A DNA stretch of 64,000 nt from Lytechinus variegatus (GCF_018143015.1 NC_054758.1:6435001-6499000), one strand, 5' to 3'. Positions 1-13,285 are shown, numbered from the stretch's first letter. A program made the numbers and translations. Notes: generated by a model not told the origin, from the sequence alone.

Positions 1-1119
1 AGGTCGTACTTGTTGTATCGACACGAGTTTGCGACAGGATCGATTCGCGTTGAGGGGAACTTTCAAAGGAAATGTTCAATTGGTTCGCACATATACTCAT
101 TAGACACTCGCGCTCCTGTCAGTTAAATCTGGTTGCCACGATGGGCGTGGCCAAATGCACCCCAGCCACTTTAATCAGTGAAATTTGCCCCATTCTAATT
201 ATCCCCCCTTTAGCATCTAAAACGAGATGTCTTATCGAATTCTACAACCTAAGCTTCTCCGAAGAAAATAAGAGTTCAACGTTTATCAATTAATAAATCA
301 TTTTTAGTTAATCAAATTGCCCGTTTGTTTCATCGTTTTTTGTTAATTACAAATAGACCGATAATGGTATTGCATTTCAAATAAATTGAGAAAAATGATT
401 TCAATAAAACATTTTGTCATCGGCAGAATATTATATTGACATCAAGTCATTTTGTTTAATTATGTGATGGAGCTATAGTATTCAACGTTCGGTGTTAATT
501 TTAATAATATGTAGTGGAAATAGTCTTCAACTCAGAAATTAGAATAATTATGTATTAACATGATCTGCCCAATTAAAAATTAAAGCACAATCTTTGTAAG
601 TTGTTTTACCGAAATTATATTAAATCAGACCGAAATATTTTTTCCAGTCAATTCAGTTACCATTGTATTTGTACCTCTTATATTTGATGTTACTCTCCAA
701 ACTCTTTTCTTAATCACATTCAATTTCGCGTTTTATTTCTACGAGCTCTCTTCAAAATGCCCCCAAACCAGTAAAAATAAAATGTCCTAATCTATCAACG
801 GAATAGATAGATAAATGCTCCACTAAATTTTCTTTCTTACCAAGACTGCCCCCAAAAGTTTAACGACCACACAAAAACAGAAAAAAGCGAGGAAAGAAAA
901 AATGAGTAAAATATAATATCAATTTCTTAATCTCATGTAAATTATCATTCACGACATTTATTTTCGTCTCAGTATGGTCAATTTTTTCGGTGGCTCACCT
1001 CGCTGGCTCGCAACTTTAACAAAAATCTTATACCGTACGCCAAACTATGCCCCTAAACTTTTTTGCTCATTGTGGCGCCTTTATATGACATCCAACATTC
1101 TATCTTCCAATTTATCTGC

Positions 1120-1120
<1 letters not shown>
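1..1120. other. 5' flanking intergenic DNA, no gene seen
   Basis: AT-rich sequence with scattered T- and A-runs. The reading frames here are short (under 90 codons) and resemble no family I know. No exon of an upstream neighbour is visible. It may hold distal regulatory sites of the MyoD gene that starts at 2436, but I cannot point to any with confidence. Confidence 0.6.
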
Positions 1121-1164
<44 letters not shown>

Positions 1165-1190
1165 CATCCCTCCGTTTATCTGTCTCTCTG

Positions 1191-1224
<34 letters not shown>
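1121..1224. repeat. (TATC)n tetranucleotide microsatellite
   Basis: Two blocks of uninterrupted TATC units are separated by a degenerate stretch of CATCCC/CTGTCT variants. The array lies about 1.2 kb upstream of the MyoD start codon. Open frames across it encode only repeated Ser-Ile-Tyr-Leu and are not genes. Confidence 0.95.
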
Positions 1225-2435
1225 ATTCTTGCATGTCTCTTAGCATATACTCATATCAATATGAATAGACCCATCAACTTACTTTTCAATTTTAGCATCT
1301 ATTTTAGGGTGCAGATTGGGGGCTAATTAACAGGAGTGAGTTACCATTACCGTTAGCCCGCCCTAACGCGAGAGAACAAGGTGTATTAACGAGTCAGTGT
1401 ATAGTGAGAAAATTTCCTGTGTGAAAATGATATGATGCAGATATATGATGAGCCACCCTGAGACAAAGATGAGTGAGTGATGATCTATCTCGTAGTCTCT
1501 TATACCACACTTTAGGAGCGCAAAAGTTGTAAAAAATTGTAATAAGAAAATTGTTTTCTTTTCTATAGGTGAGATGCTATACATACAACAGATTGTATAT
1601 TGTTTGCTGTTTGTGGAAGGCTCTGTTCAATAGTATTAATCCAAGCAGAAGAAATTTCCTCTGCAATTATAGCTGGCATGTTCCTTAGAATGTTTATCGA
1701 CGCTTGGATAACTGAGACTATTACAAAACTTATACTCTGTCGCAATCTCGACGAAGTGGCGCTCTTGAGTTTCGGCTTTTGGTTGGCATAGAAGTATGAC
1801 GCGTTCCTGATCATCACCATCCCTCCCTATTAAACCGCGGTGACCCTTCGCTTTTCCATGGCCCCGTACACAGACGACTTAACTATCTCATACTCTCTCT
1901 CTTCCACTGTCTCTCCTCTGCACTTCTTCATAACTCGAATCGCATCCACCGGTAGATTGTTGTTGTTGTAGCGGGGCAAACGGACTTCCGTATTGCGCGC
2001 GAGGTACATGTGTACTTTTTCAGCGGGTTTGTTTCGATAGTTTAGTGTCATCTTTTTTGCAACTCACGTGCGCCAGAAGATAGGGGGTAGTAGATGTAGA
2101 AGTCAACCCTTCTCTGTACTTTCTTCAGTAGATAGGTGGCATCTAGTACTAAGAGGGGGAGATCCATCCCAAAAGCTTCAGATAGGTAGGAGACCACAGA
2201 GGATTGAAGATATCAGATTGTTTCTGCTCTGTTTCATTCTACATTGTCTTCTCCCCTGAAACATCTTCTTCTCAGGAATCATTATCTTTCGCCTTGCTTC
2301 TTCGACTTTGAAACCACATTCTTTAAGTCTTCCAAGGATTCTTCAGTGCACTTCTGACCTTTCTAACATCAAGGGTCTAATCTTCCTTTACCCATCTTTG
2401 AATTTCTTGAAGCCGTCAAGGAGAACTTATAAGAT
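1225..2435 (+). promoter_or_regulatory. Proximal 5' flank and probable leader of the MyoD gene
   Basis: This stretch lies directly upstream of the start codon at 2436. It has a CACGTG E-box at 2065-2070 and becomes pyrimidine-rich from about 2230 to 2410, as is common in leaders. I see no clear TATA box at a convincing distance, so the transcription start cannot be placed. Small ORFs on both strands (for example 1830-2051 on the minus strand) have no recognisable similarity and are taken as chance. Assignment as promoter/5'UTR is by position only. Confidence 0.45.
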
Positions 2436-3008
2436 ATGGAGCCGATGAGGAGTAGCTGCCGGTATACAGAGATGCAGACCGTGTCTTATTATGAGGGATA
2501 CCCATCAACAAATGGCGATATGAACGCCTATAATGCCAACACAGCCATCAACTCCATGTACGCCAATAATTTCCCCCACGACGTCCACCCGAATCAGGCG
2601 AGGAACGGTGGTCATTGCTACGGGAGCGATTCGGCCAACTCGAGCCCCGGTGAAAGCTGCCGCGAGGACGAGTTGGAGCACGTGCTGGCCCCTGGCTTTC
2701 ACGGGCAAGGCGAGCGACGGTGTCTGATGTGGGCTTGCAAAGCCTGCAAGCGAAAGAACGTAGCCGTCGACAAGAGGAAAGCCGCAACGCTCCGTGAACG
2801 GAGGCGACTTCGGAAGGTGAACGAGGCTTTCGAAGCGTTGAAGAGGCATACGTGTGCGAACCCCAACCAGCGGTTGCCCAAAGTGGAGATCCTGCGAAAT
2901 GCCATAGAATACATAGAGAAACTGGAGAGATTACTGCAAGTTGAGAAAGCAAATGGGGACAGCGAAATGGATTCGGCAGAAACAAGCTCAAATACGTCAG
3001 ACGCCATG
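2436..3008 (+). CDS. myod1: MyoD-family myogenic bHLH factor, exon 1 (residues 1-191)
   Basis: Exon 1 encodes the DNA-binding half of a muscle-determination transcription factor that acts in the nucleus, pairs with E-proteins and binds CANNTG E-boxes. Residues 1-90 are a poorly conserved, Asn/Ser/Tyr-rich N-terminus. Residues 96-107 ([12 protein letters not shown]) are the Cys-rich motif with the Trp (W99) that in vertebrate MRFs contacts Pbx/Meis. The basic region at 112-125 ([14 protein letters not shown]) keeps the myogenic-specific Ala117-Thr118 and Lys127. Helix 1, loop and helix 2 follow to about 167, with [20 protein letters not shown] intact. The ATG at 2436 has G at -3 and +4; another in-frame ATG at 2445 is possible. 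The exon ends in phase 0 at a GTAAGA donor (3009); without splicing, the frame stops at 3017. Family assignment is very secure. Orthology to sea urchin SUM-1/MyoD1 is inferred from sequence and from the 260-residue total. Confidence 0.97.
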
Positions 3009-5606
3009 GTAAGATAATAAATATTTTTCTTTTCGAAACTATTCATTTTTAAGCATTCTAAAGAAGCAGAATAAAAACTTTTAAATATTGTATGATGTCT
3101 TTTTAAAATACATTCATGTAATACGAGAAAAAGTACAACATACATCAATGGATCCTTATGTCCTAACATTATATTCCTATGTATTTCATTTGTTAAACTG
3201 TTAAACGCTGAACTATTTATTTGGGTATGTTATTATGTTGCAATTTTCTTCTACTTTTCTTTCAAGCAGCAATATAAAAATACAGCCCTATAGCTGTTCA
3301 CTTTTACCTTATGTGCAAACAAAAATGAATAGAATTCAGTTCTGTACGAGTGCATGCTTTTCAAAATACGAATTCAATTTTATTTTTATATTGAAGAAAT
3401 ACGACAATCAATCAACATTTGAAGAATTTAATAGACATTTTTGTTCAGTCAGTTATCCTAGCTAAAAGAACAAACTCAATCTGTATTTTCACCATGTTAA
3501 TCAACTTGGTAAAAGTTTGGTATTTGTTCCTGAAGTACGAAAAAAGTCGAGTATCCAATTAACCCCCTAATCCACTCCTAATAGGTAACATGGTAGTGAA
3601 GTTAGCCCAAGTACAAAAACAGACACCTGCAAAATTCTAGTGAATTATTCCGGTAAAGTTACGATATACGGCTCATAAACGTCGTGTTTCAAGGCCGACA
3701 ACATTGGAGAAGGCATTAATCGTTCACTCGCTCATTTTATCCTTCCGGAAGGTGAATTTTTTTTAATGGGGAACCCACTTCCAAGGCTTTGGTTTATACC
3801 GAGAAAGAAAAAAAAATCATCATTCTCAGATTCTTAGGAGAGGAATATACTGTCATGACTGTCTCTCGGCGCCACGACGTTTGATCCAAGTTTGGAAATG
3901 AGTAAAGGTTCGGAAAATGAGTGTTTTGACGCTCATTTCTACAATATTGCTCATAGTTTTCTGTCAGACATGTCACAAATTGTCTAGCGTTACTTCATTA
4001 TGTTGATTGCATCATGGGCCTACTACAAAATCCTGGTACCCTGTAAGGCCTTTGCATACATGACCCATTGAAATAAAAAAAAGCTGTAAAGAGTTCCACT
4101 TACAATTACTGATGAAGATTTTCTGGGAATGATGCTTCAAAGTTTAGAAAGAGCAGTCTCCACTGTAAATTGAAAAAAAAACCCTCTACTTAATCTTTCC
4201 TTACCTAACTTATCAACATAAGTGACACACTGACTTGTACATGTATTATTGAAATTACCTCATCACTTTCAGAGAAAATATACAGGAATACTGGCAGTTG
4301 AATGAAGACTTTCTTGATCTGTAAACACAAGTTATAGGCCTAAATACAAAGCATGGCAAATGATATCATGACTTTGCAACATTTGAATATTTCGACAAGC
4401 TTCTGAAATCGTCTTTGGTGTACTGACATAACAGTTTTTTTCCAGTAGTTTCAACATGTTCTAAATGTAATAAAAAACTGTAAAAAACAATAGCTGCTTT
4501 AGCAGGTGAAAAAAAGAGTCCTCAGGTTATATGGTTTGAGCAGGCTCGTCAACTCGTCAGCTGGGCTAATCTTCTATCTCTTTTCTCCGCTACACCAACG
4601 AACCTGACGCACAGTGAGTAATAACACATTGGGTTAGAAAGGTAGCGGTTAAAGACTCGTTACCATGGAAATTTAAACAGCTGAAGAAGACGACAGCGAC
4701 AAAAAAGTGACAAGGCCTATCTAGTTGACGAGTGGGAACACTGGACATTGCGTATCGTAGAAAGTAAAGAGCTAAAAGTGCTTAACCTTTAGCAGGTAAA
4801 ACATGAAGAAAGGCAGTGAATTTGGTGGTTAGATGCAACAGGCTTTGAAGGATGACGAAGCTCGTTTCTTCGATTCAACATTTGGTCTAAGAAAACACCT
4901 TTTGTTCAAGTTTGTGACAAAGACAATGTGGCCTGGTCATTATACCAAATTCTATTATGATTCATCTTTTGGATGAGTTGTAACTATTTTACCAAAGTCA
5001 CCCTGCATTTTATTGGAGTAGATACGATGTTAAGAGCACCCCTTATCTAGGTTCATCCAAGATCATGTTGTTAGGCAATGCACGACACCAACAAATCTGT
5101 TTAATTGTGATTCTAAGGTAATGATATATACTTTAATTCTCAATTTTCTCCAATATTATCATTTTATTTTTAAATTTCATAATATTAATGATATCAATAT
5201 TTATTCATAGAATAGTTTTGTTATCACTAATGTAGACGCGCCATTTAGAAGACAATTCGCCGCAACACTTTCAAGTAATTATAATATAAACCGCTTGTGT
5301 ATAAAACCTATAGACCTATATAATCATGATAATAGGGAAAACGAAGAAGATAAAGATGCAACATTAATTGCTCTCTGTACCGTATGATACTATTGTAAGG
5401 AAATAGTGCTGACTCTACTCATGTCATTTACATATAGCATAGAAATTCACGGAAGCAGAAACAGCAATCCCGGGCAAACCACACTGTTCTGTACGTACTC
5501 AAGTGGTCAGTCCAGTGGCATTGAACGTAGAAACTAATAATCGGGCGGGATCAAACTTTTGTGAAAGTGGCGAAGACTAGTCCTTGGTCGTCTGATGGGG
5601 GAAGCA

Positions 5607-6112
5607 TTTAAAGGGGAAGTTCACCCTGACAAAAAGTTTACTGTAAAAATAGCAGAAAAAATAATAAAAAATATTGCCGAAGGTTTGAGAAAAATTCATC
5701 AAATAATTAAAAAGTTATTAGAATTTCAATTATTTGATTTGTGACGTCATATGCGAGCGGCATTCCTACATAGCGAATGGTAAAAAATCAATGAAATGTC
5801 ATTTTCTCAGAAAATTGAAAATGGTTTTCACTGTAACTTTTGTATATCAATAGACAAATCATTTCACACCCGATCATAAAAAGAAACAAAATTAAGTCAT
5901 CAGGAACCATACAAAATTTGAAATTCATACATTTTATATTACATAACACATGGGGCAGCTGCTCGTTTATGACGTCACAAATCCAAAATTTTGAACTCGA
6001 ATAACTTTCTTACTCTTTAACGGATTTTCCTCAAACCTTCCCCAACATTTTTTACTATTTTTTCTGCTACTTTTACAACAAAGTTTTCTTCAGGGTGAAC
6101 TTCCCCTTTAAA
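5607..6112. mobile_element. TTAA-flanked MITE with long inverted arms (copy 1, divergent type)
   Basis: The ends are mirror images: AAGGGGAAGTTCACCC at the left and GGGTGAACTTCCCCTT at the right, each abutting TTAA (5608-5611 and 6108-6111). The inverted similarity runs inward for roughly 140-150 bp, including GTGACGTCAT near 5740 and ATGACGTCAC near 5970. There is no coding capacity. TTAA target duplication is a piggyBac-superfamily habit, so a non-autonomous piggyBac-like MITE is likely. The ends resemble those at 28185, 58690 and 59438 but are not the same subfamily. Confidence 0.85.
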
Positions 6113-6760
6113 GGGACTTTACTCATTTCCCTGATTAGAAAGTTCCATGAAAAGTTATTGTAATGAAAGAGCTATGATTACCCAAAGCCATGCAAACGAA
6201 AACATTGTACAGATAATGCAATTGCTAAGAATACATTGTCATATCAAACGGAATAAGCAATTTGAAACTGAAGCGTAGGCCCAATAATGATCCTTTTTGC
6301 TATTTCTTTTTAGATTTTCAATAAAAACTCTCGCTATCATTCATTTCATGCAATTCAAATATAGAATATATTAAAAATTCATATTACTCGCAAATAGATT
6401 ATGATTAAAAAACAAACAAAAAACTTGTTTGTAGGTCCACGGTTGGGCCAGCTTGGATAATGGTTTCAGACTCTATATTGATGACACTCTTGGGGGAAAG
6501 TCTGGTTATTGCGGAAGAAATAAGCCCATTTCAGGTTCGAGTTCAAGTTCAGGCCATTATTTCCTTCCATTAACCATCGTATGAACAGATAATTTGCTCA
6601 GAATATTTTTAAATCGCATGGGAAAAGGCATTTGTAAAAATGCCATAAATGTAACCGGGCTTAGAATCTATGGTAGCGTAATGATGCTAATGAAGTGAAC
6701 TTGAATATATAGGACTAGGGAATCTTTGAATCTTGCTTCTTTCTATGATGAGAGCGGTAA

Positions 6761-7104
6761 ATTGCCATTTCGTCTACTGCCAACTCGTCCACTCACCAAA
6801 TGGTCTAATTTCATTTAGGCTTATGCCATTCCGTCCATCACCATTTCGTCTATGACCATTTCGTCTCATGGCCGGTTGGTCTAATATCCATTTAATTTTC
6901 GTTCATTTTGCACAACACTTTTAATAGTCCAATTAGACGAAACTGTATATGGACTAAATGGCTATTGGACCAACTGGTTATTAGACGGAATGGCATTACA
7001 CCAAATGAAAGTATACCATGTGGTGAGTGGACGAACTGATGGTAGACCAAAATGATAGAAGACGAGTGAAAATCGGACGAATTGGCATTGGACGAATCGG
7101 CAAT
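6761..7104. mobile_element. Foldback element built of 15-bp subrepeats (TU-like)
   Basis: The left end ATTGCCATTTCGTC is mirrored by GACGAATCGGCAAT at 7091-7104. Both arms consist of degenerate 15-bp units: on the left, variants of ACCATTTCGTCTATG; on the right, variants of GGACGAATTGGCATT. Inverted termini made of 15-bp tandem units are the described hallmark of the sea urchin TU foldback elements, so I assign it to that kind of element by structure. It has no coding capacity. A relative lies at 44190-44395. Confidence 0.75.
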
Positions 7105-8097
7105 AAACCATGAGAAAAGTCCGAGATATCAGAATGCCCCTAAAACGTTTGTACACAGTAGGCTTATATGTACTGACTTAAGTGGTACTGGTAAGCCCTG
7201 TATTGAAATTCCAAAAAAATGTAGAATATATAGGCCTAACCAAGGAACGACAAGTTATATAAGCATGAAGTAGTAATACAATACAAGCCTATATTAAACT
7301 GTAATCGACGACACCTTGACTTTATTGACTATGCCGAATGTTAGAAAAAAATGATCATGTTAACTCATTAAACTAGGCCTATACGGTGAATTTTTTTAAT
7401 GGGATATCTTCGATATAGGTTAGGCCTTATTCAGCTGTTTTTTCAACCAGCAAATTTGTTTTTGACACTGCATCCTTTAACGGTAGATTCCACTTGGTTT
7501 AAATGCTTTCGCCTTGCTTGAGCTCGAGTGGCTGTCCCTCGGAAACCAACTGTCAAATAATGTATGACGCCATAGTTGTGATATTCGCCACCCTTTTCCC
7601 AAATTAGGTTAAAGACCTACAATGAATACATATAAGCCTGTTTCATTCAAAATGTTAATGTGTGGCAGATTATATCTCAATGTCCATCAAAGGATAATCT
7701 GAATTAACAATGTAGGCTACACGTCAATGCATATCAACAAAAATGATGTATAGGCCTATGTAGGAGCCTAAACATTTGCCAACTGAAAGGCCTAGCACTA
7801 CACCATGAAGGGTAATAGTATAGGCATATCCGTAGACACCATGTTAATTACATGTATGAAGTAATGTTGAATAGGGGGAAATACCTAACTACGAATTGGA
7901 GAGCTTAGTTCAAAATGGCTTCCCTCGAATTTATTTGCAGCTCTTCCAATTTCTAAAATCGCGAACTGGAAACGATGCAGTGCTCATGGAAATCACACGG
8001 AGAAAGAAATTAAAACATGTATGCATATTGTCTATACAGTATCAACTCCCTGCATCAGCATAAAGACGAACCAACAGGCCTACATCAGTTAGTGTTT

Positions 8098-8309
8098 CCA
8101 CACGACAGTTGATCCGACGACAATTGCTCCGCTGTAAATTCCACGCGCTAATCGAATGACCAACTTCAAACCTGGGTTTAACAATATACCCTACCCTAAG
8201 TCTAATCCTAAACCTAACATAAAACGCTATTGCAACCGAAATCCTACTCTTAGATTCGATTAAATTAACCCCGGAGCAATTGTCGCAGGAACAAATGTCG
8301 TGTCACCCA
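8098..8309. mobile_element. Short foldback element with GACAATTGCTCCG arms
   Basis: The left arm (about 8098-8135) contains CACGACA then CGACAATTGCTCCG. The right arm (about 8270-8309) contains the reverse complement CGGAGCAATTGTCG then TGTCGTG. The roughly 130-bp middle is rich in CCTAA-type words (ACCCTAAGTC, CCTAAACCTAAC). It has no coding capacity. This is a non-autonomous foldback/MITE; the superfamily is not determined. Confidence 0.65.
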
Positions 8310-8590
8310 TTTGCTTACATGGTACAGCTATATGGGCACGATGATTGTTGTGATCACAAAGAGCCAACCGCATCAGTGATCATAAAAACTGGGTAGCCGA
8401 GGTCTCTAGCGATTTAGCCATATCCATTGATTAGCTTGAGCCATAGAGATATCATATTTCATGGATTATCATCATTTAGGTCATAATTATCCGCAACCAC
8501 TCTGCATCATGTCCATGCAGGAGTTCTGTTGACATTGCATTCTGTGTGCGGTTCGAGTTCTCTGCCTTGATTCCAATGGGACAAGGAGTT

Positions 8591-8665
8591 TGTGGGTGTG
8601 TGTGTGTGCGCGCGCGTGTATGTGTGAGGGTGGGTGACATGTTTTTTTTTTGAGGGGGGGGGGGG
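8591..8665. repeat. (GT)n tract followed by a 12-G run
   Basis: GT and GC dinucleotides run from 8591 to about 8634, followed by a T-run and a 12-base G-run at 8654-8665. No coding signal. Confidence 0.9.
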
Positions 8666-9984
8666 TTGGGTGTGGCGGAACTGTATCCGCAAAACTAGAC
8701 CAATGTATTGTCCAACTAGATTAAAATGAAATATTGCTCCAAAACAAGACAGTTACAAAGGCGATTTTAAAATTGCACAGAATTTAGATGGATAGGCCGA
8801 TAAGTCGACTATTTAAACCAAATATAAGAGATCCAACAGGAATGGTCCTTGAAAACAATATTTGGTTCAACCTGATGACATAAAGCTCATATCTTGCACA
8901 TTGGCACTCCATGGACTAAACCCTCAACAACGATCATTACACTAGCCTTAGCAGGCTGCCAATCATGTACTCTCAAGGTTTTTTTTTTTATTTAGCACAT
9001 TTCATAGTTTATTTATTTCAAGTAAAACATGCATGCACATACTGCAGCTAAAAAGCTGAAATGTATGCAATTAACATTTAAAATCCTGTCTTCCTATAAA
9101 AAGGACTATATTGCTTCTTAATATCAGCAGTATTAATGAACAAAAGAATCTCTTAGCGATGCACCTATTATTTTTATTATTATTATTGTGAATGATAACA
9201 ATAATTATAATTATAATAATAATAAATAATAATTATAGTAATATTTTTAAACAGCAATTAAGCCTACTTTAAAAAAATGTATTTCATATCATACTTCAAT
9301 GATACCTTGTGTTTACATACCATTCTACAATTATATTAAATATTGTCCTTTCTACAAGGTACCAAGGAGCGTCCTTCAAGGTACACACGGTAGAAGACAT
9401 GACGCTGTTTGGTATTCTTCGACGGTCGCGGCCATCTTTAAAATCCAGGCTCGATCCTACTCCATGTTTCGCCCACCCCTCTTTATCTACCAACATGCTC
9501 AAAGAATAGGTATCAAGAATTAGGGGGAATATTCACCGGGACGTCTGGCCTAACTTAATTTACTCTCATCAAAAGCAAGCTCGTTTAACCCCCACACGCT
9601 CATCACTCTTCTTTGTCCACTCCTCAAATCAGCAACGCGTCTGGAAAAAGCGACCAAGTCGCTGCCGTGTTCACATTATGACAGCGCATTTTTCAAAAAT
9701 CATATAAGCGCTTCACGCAAATGCATGTAGTGATTGAAAGACATCATTAAGTTCGGATTTTCGTTGTTGACTGAAACTGTGATCAGTTATGCCTACCATT
9801 TGTTTACTTTTGATGACTTAGCCATAAATAAATACAAAATACTATTTCTTGAAAACATCTTTAGCTCATACTTTGCCTGTTATGTTCTGAGGCATCTAAA
9901 ATTTTTCTTAAATAAATTCTATCACTACTAACGCCCCACTTACAGAGCAGCAACAGTTTAGTAGTAATATTTCCGCTTGTGCTG

Positions 9985-10280
<296 letters not shown>

Positions 10281-10676
10281 GTGGTGATACTGTTGATTCT
10301 ACCACCATATACAAGATATGCTTTAATTGGAATACCTGATACTATCTCCTTGATAATATGAGGGTATGAACGCAGCCAATGCGTCCAGATAACATTCGAT
10401 GAATTTTCGTTTATTGATGGGACGTTCGGGATGACATTTTAGTCGGACGGGGTCTGCTAATCGTTTACAGCTTGGGAAATGATTTTCGGGATAAATGGAG
10501 CACCACTCTAAATGGCGTATCAACGGGGGTGGAGAGGGGGAAGGGGGTTTGCCACATCTAACAACGTCAGACCAAGAACCCATTGGCGGCGGAACGCAGG
10601 TAAAATATTGACAAGGAAAAAAAAGAAAACAAGAAAAAACGTTATCAAGGTTTTTTTTTTATTAAGTAAATTTCAT

Positions 10677-10905
10677 GGGGGGGGGGGAGGGGGGCCAGAA
10701 TCATTTTAGGTGGGTCCACCTGAACTTAAGGAGGGGGGGGGGGCGCAGGAAACAAATGTACGCAGAGGTATTAGGAAATAGGATATGAATACATACTTTT
10801 GCGTTCTTGTCCTTGTACAGTGTAGGCTTATGCTTATGTTACAAATTATTTGGAGGGGGAGTGGGCGGTTATGCCCCCCTCAAAGACCTCTGGATACGCC
10901 CTATA
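10677..10905. repeat. G-run-rich segment with a CTGGATACGCCC end
   Basis: Two 11-base G-runs (10677-10687 and 10733-10743) lie near a CTCTGGATACGCCC motif at about 10890-10905. That motif resembles the GGATCC-containing termini of the element at 52813-53066. A matching left end is not evident, so this may be a truncated or decayed relative. Confidence 0.35.
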
Positions 10906-12360
10906 GTGCGGAAGAACTACTTTAGTCTCTGCGCACGCACGCGCCGGTAGCCTTGAAAAGCACGACCTTCTGTATGATCACCTTCACCTATCAACGTTTA
11001 AAGACAACAGTCACTTTCAATTCAATGTTCAAGGGGGAAATTTAAAAAAAGATTAGGATTAAATTTTAAATATTTAATATTCTTTTTTTTTATCTGGACA
11101 AACTTACTAAAAATGAAAATGGAATAATAATTTCTTCAATTCCGATGAAGGGGCAAGTAGCCTTGTGATATAATTAAAACAAACTCTGTATGATTTATGA
11201 ATGTATTTTGTTTGCTTTTTTATGTTTGATTTGTCATTGTTTATCTTGTTTGATATTTATTTCTTTAGTTTTTCGTTACTTTCAATTCAACTCTCGACGT
11301 TTAATAATCCAGGCCCAACCCCATGTGACTTCGAATGTAACTTTTGAAGCGCTGAATAAAGTGCGAAAATTAATTCACATGAGTGTTGTACATGGATAAT
11401 TGACAGAGTGAAATATAGAATAATCTGACAATGAAAACATATCGCTCATGAAAATTTTCATTTTAATTTCAATTACTGTATAGAAGCGTTTTGAAATTGC
11501 TCTCCCAAATACAGATGCTAACGCCAGATGGGCGTGGCTTTCGACACTGTGGTTTACTCGAATCCCCCTGGATTTCCGATACAGAAACTGGGACCGGCTT
11601 ACGAAGCATGCTAATGTAGAAAACGGTTGCGACAGCAATTAGGCCAATTATTATTTCCCCTTTTGCGTTGATGAGGGGAATTCTTTTATAATTTCTATGG
11701 CAATATTTGATTTTCATCAGCCTACGTCCAGCGGATTTTCATTACATTCTGATCGATGGGTGATGGACGATATAATTCCGATTTGCAATGTAGGTTTCTA
11801 GAATGGAACGTTTCTCTTTATCAGGTTTACCAGTACTGTCGACGCGATTGAAGTATGTAAATAGGATTTATACCAGATTAATGCATATAATTTTGCAACA
11901 TATGGCTTTGTGTTGCTATATGAAATTTATATTGTACCATTTTTGTTGCATACCAGGCTTTCTTTGTAGTACGACCAATGACTGCCTGTAAAATTTGCAG
12001 TGTTTTTTCAGGTGATGTCTAACGAAAATGGAGGGGGGGGATGTGATATCGGTCTTTAATATACCTAGGTCAATAAGCTTTGGTGTGTGACGGTTAAATT
12101 TAAATTTGTAATATAATATATTAGAATACCATTCAAATGTTTATATATTTAATTCATATATTGAATAACTATAATTCAAAGAGCCCTTTCGATATGGTGG
12201 CATAGATTCCTCTTCATGCCTCTCCTAAATTTCCAGGATTCATGACCTGGTCTTTGACATAGGCCTATACGATTATATCTCACTTTACGGAGGATAAACG
12301 TTCGGTGGTCTGCCACTCGTGAAAGTTGTTGATATTACTGCTTCATAATATTGATAAATT

Positions 12361-12570
12361 AGCCCCCGCTAACTTCAGCAATGTCGCTCCGATGCTATGT
12401 CCTAGATAACCTCTTGATTTCAGCGCGGCAATCCATCGCAGACCTGACATGAAGCGCCCCGGGCGGTCCCGGGAAGAAAACGACCTCAATCACCGTCACC
12501 CCACGCAGTCATCCAAACTCTCTTCTCGGTCGAGAGCTGCTCTTCCGAAAGGCCTGTGCACTTTTTTGGT
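12361..12570. promoter_or_regulatory. GC-richer, repeat-free island in intron 1 (candidate enhancer)
   Basis: This patch is clearly GC-richer than its surroundings, with several CpG dinucleotides (GCGCGG, GCGCCCCGGGCGG, GGTCGAGAGC). It lacks simple repeats and open frames. Such patches inside large developmental-gene introns are often cis-regulatory. There is no direct evidence here. Confidence 0.2.
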
Positions 12571-13124
12571 AGGATCAAGATATTTATAACTGTTCCCTTC
12601 TCAAAACTGTAGCAGCGTGGAGATTATAGTCTATCGATTGTTTCAATAGTTTCCCACTCATCGGATATATCACCATTAACACAACACAGGATGATAACAT
12701 ATAACGACAACGTATAAAAAACACAAAATTATTCATATTGATTAACCCCCCATTTCAGATTAGATTACGGGAAATTTCAAACCATGAAAAAAGTGATATT
12801 AAAAGGATACTGAAGAATTATGAAATTAACCGTTTTTTTTTCATTTTTCCCCTCAATAGTCAAGGAATTAAAATACCTTCTCTATACTGTTGCTGATTGT
12901 TCTAACTTTAAAGGTATTTATACCGAGACGGAAGGAAAATAAGCTAAAGCCATATGCCCCTCCCACAATTCCAAACCCACAAAATCGGCCAATAATCCAC
13001 TAAATACCCATAGGTCCTTTGCGGGGAAGGAGAATATTTCCGAAAACAATTTCCGCGGAAACCATAGCTCGTATTCCGACATCCCAACTTCCATTCTGTG
13101 GAACGATGTTGTCCATCATAATTC

Positions 13125-13285
13125 GGTTGCCGCACTTTTATCAGTAGTGACGTTCACACCAGAAAATAAAGTCTTTGGCAGCCGCACTTATAGTAGGGAC
13201 GTTTACACCAGAGTAAACAGTCTTTGGTAGCTGTAAATTTACCGGTAGTTACGTTCACATTAGAGAATCAATATATATTGATTCT
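13125..13285. repeat. Three degenerate ~50-bp tandem units ending in a 22-bp palindrome
   Basis: Units starting near 13125, 13177 and 13226 share GCCGCACTT (first two), ACGTTCACACCAGA-like and GTCTTTGG segments; the third unit is the most diverged. A perfect 22-bp palindrome with core AATATATATT follows at 13264-13285. No coding signal. Confidence 0.7.

Noticed and set aside
2505-3169. Minus-strand and alternative-frame ORFs over MyoD exon 1
   Set aside because: Shadows of the real coding frame, which has the conserved bHLH.
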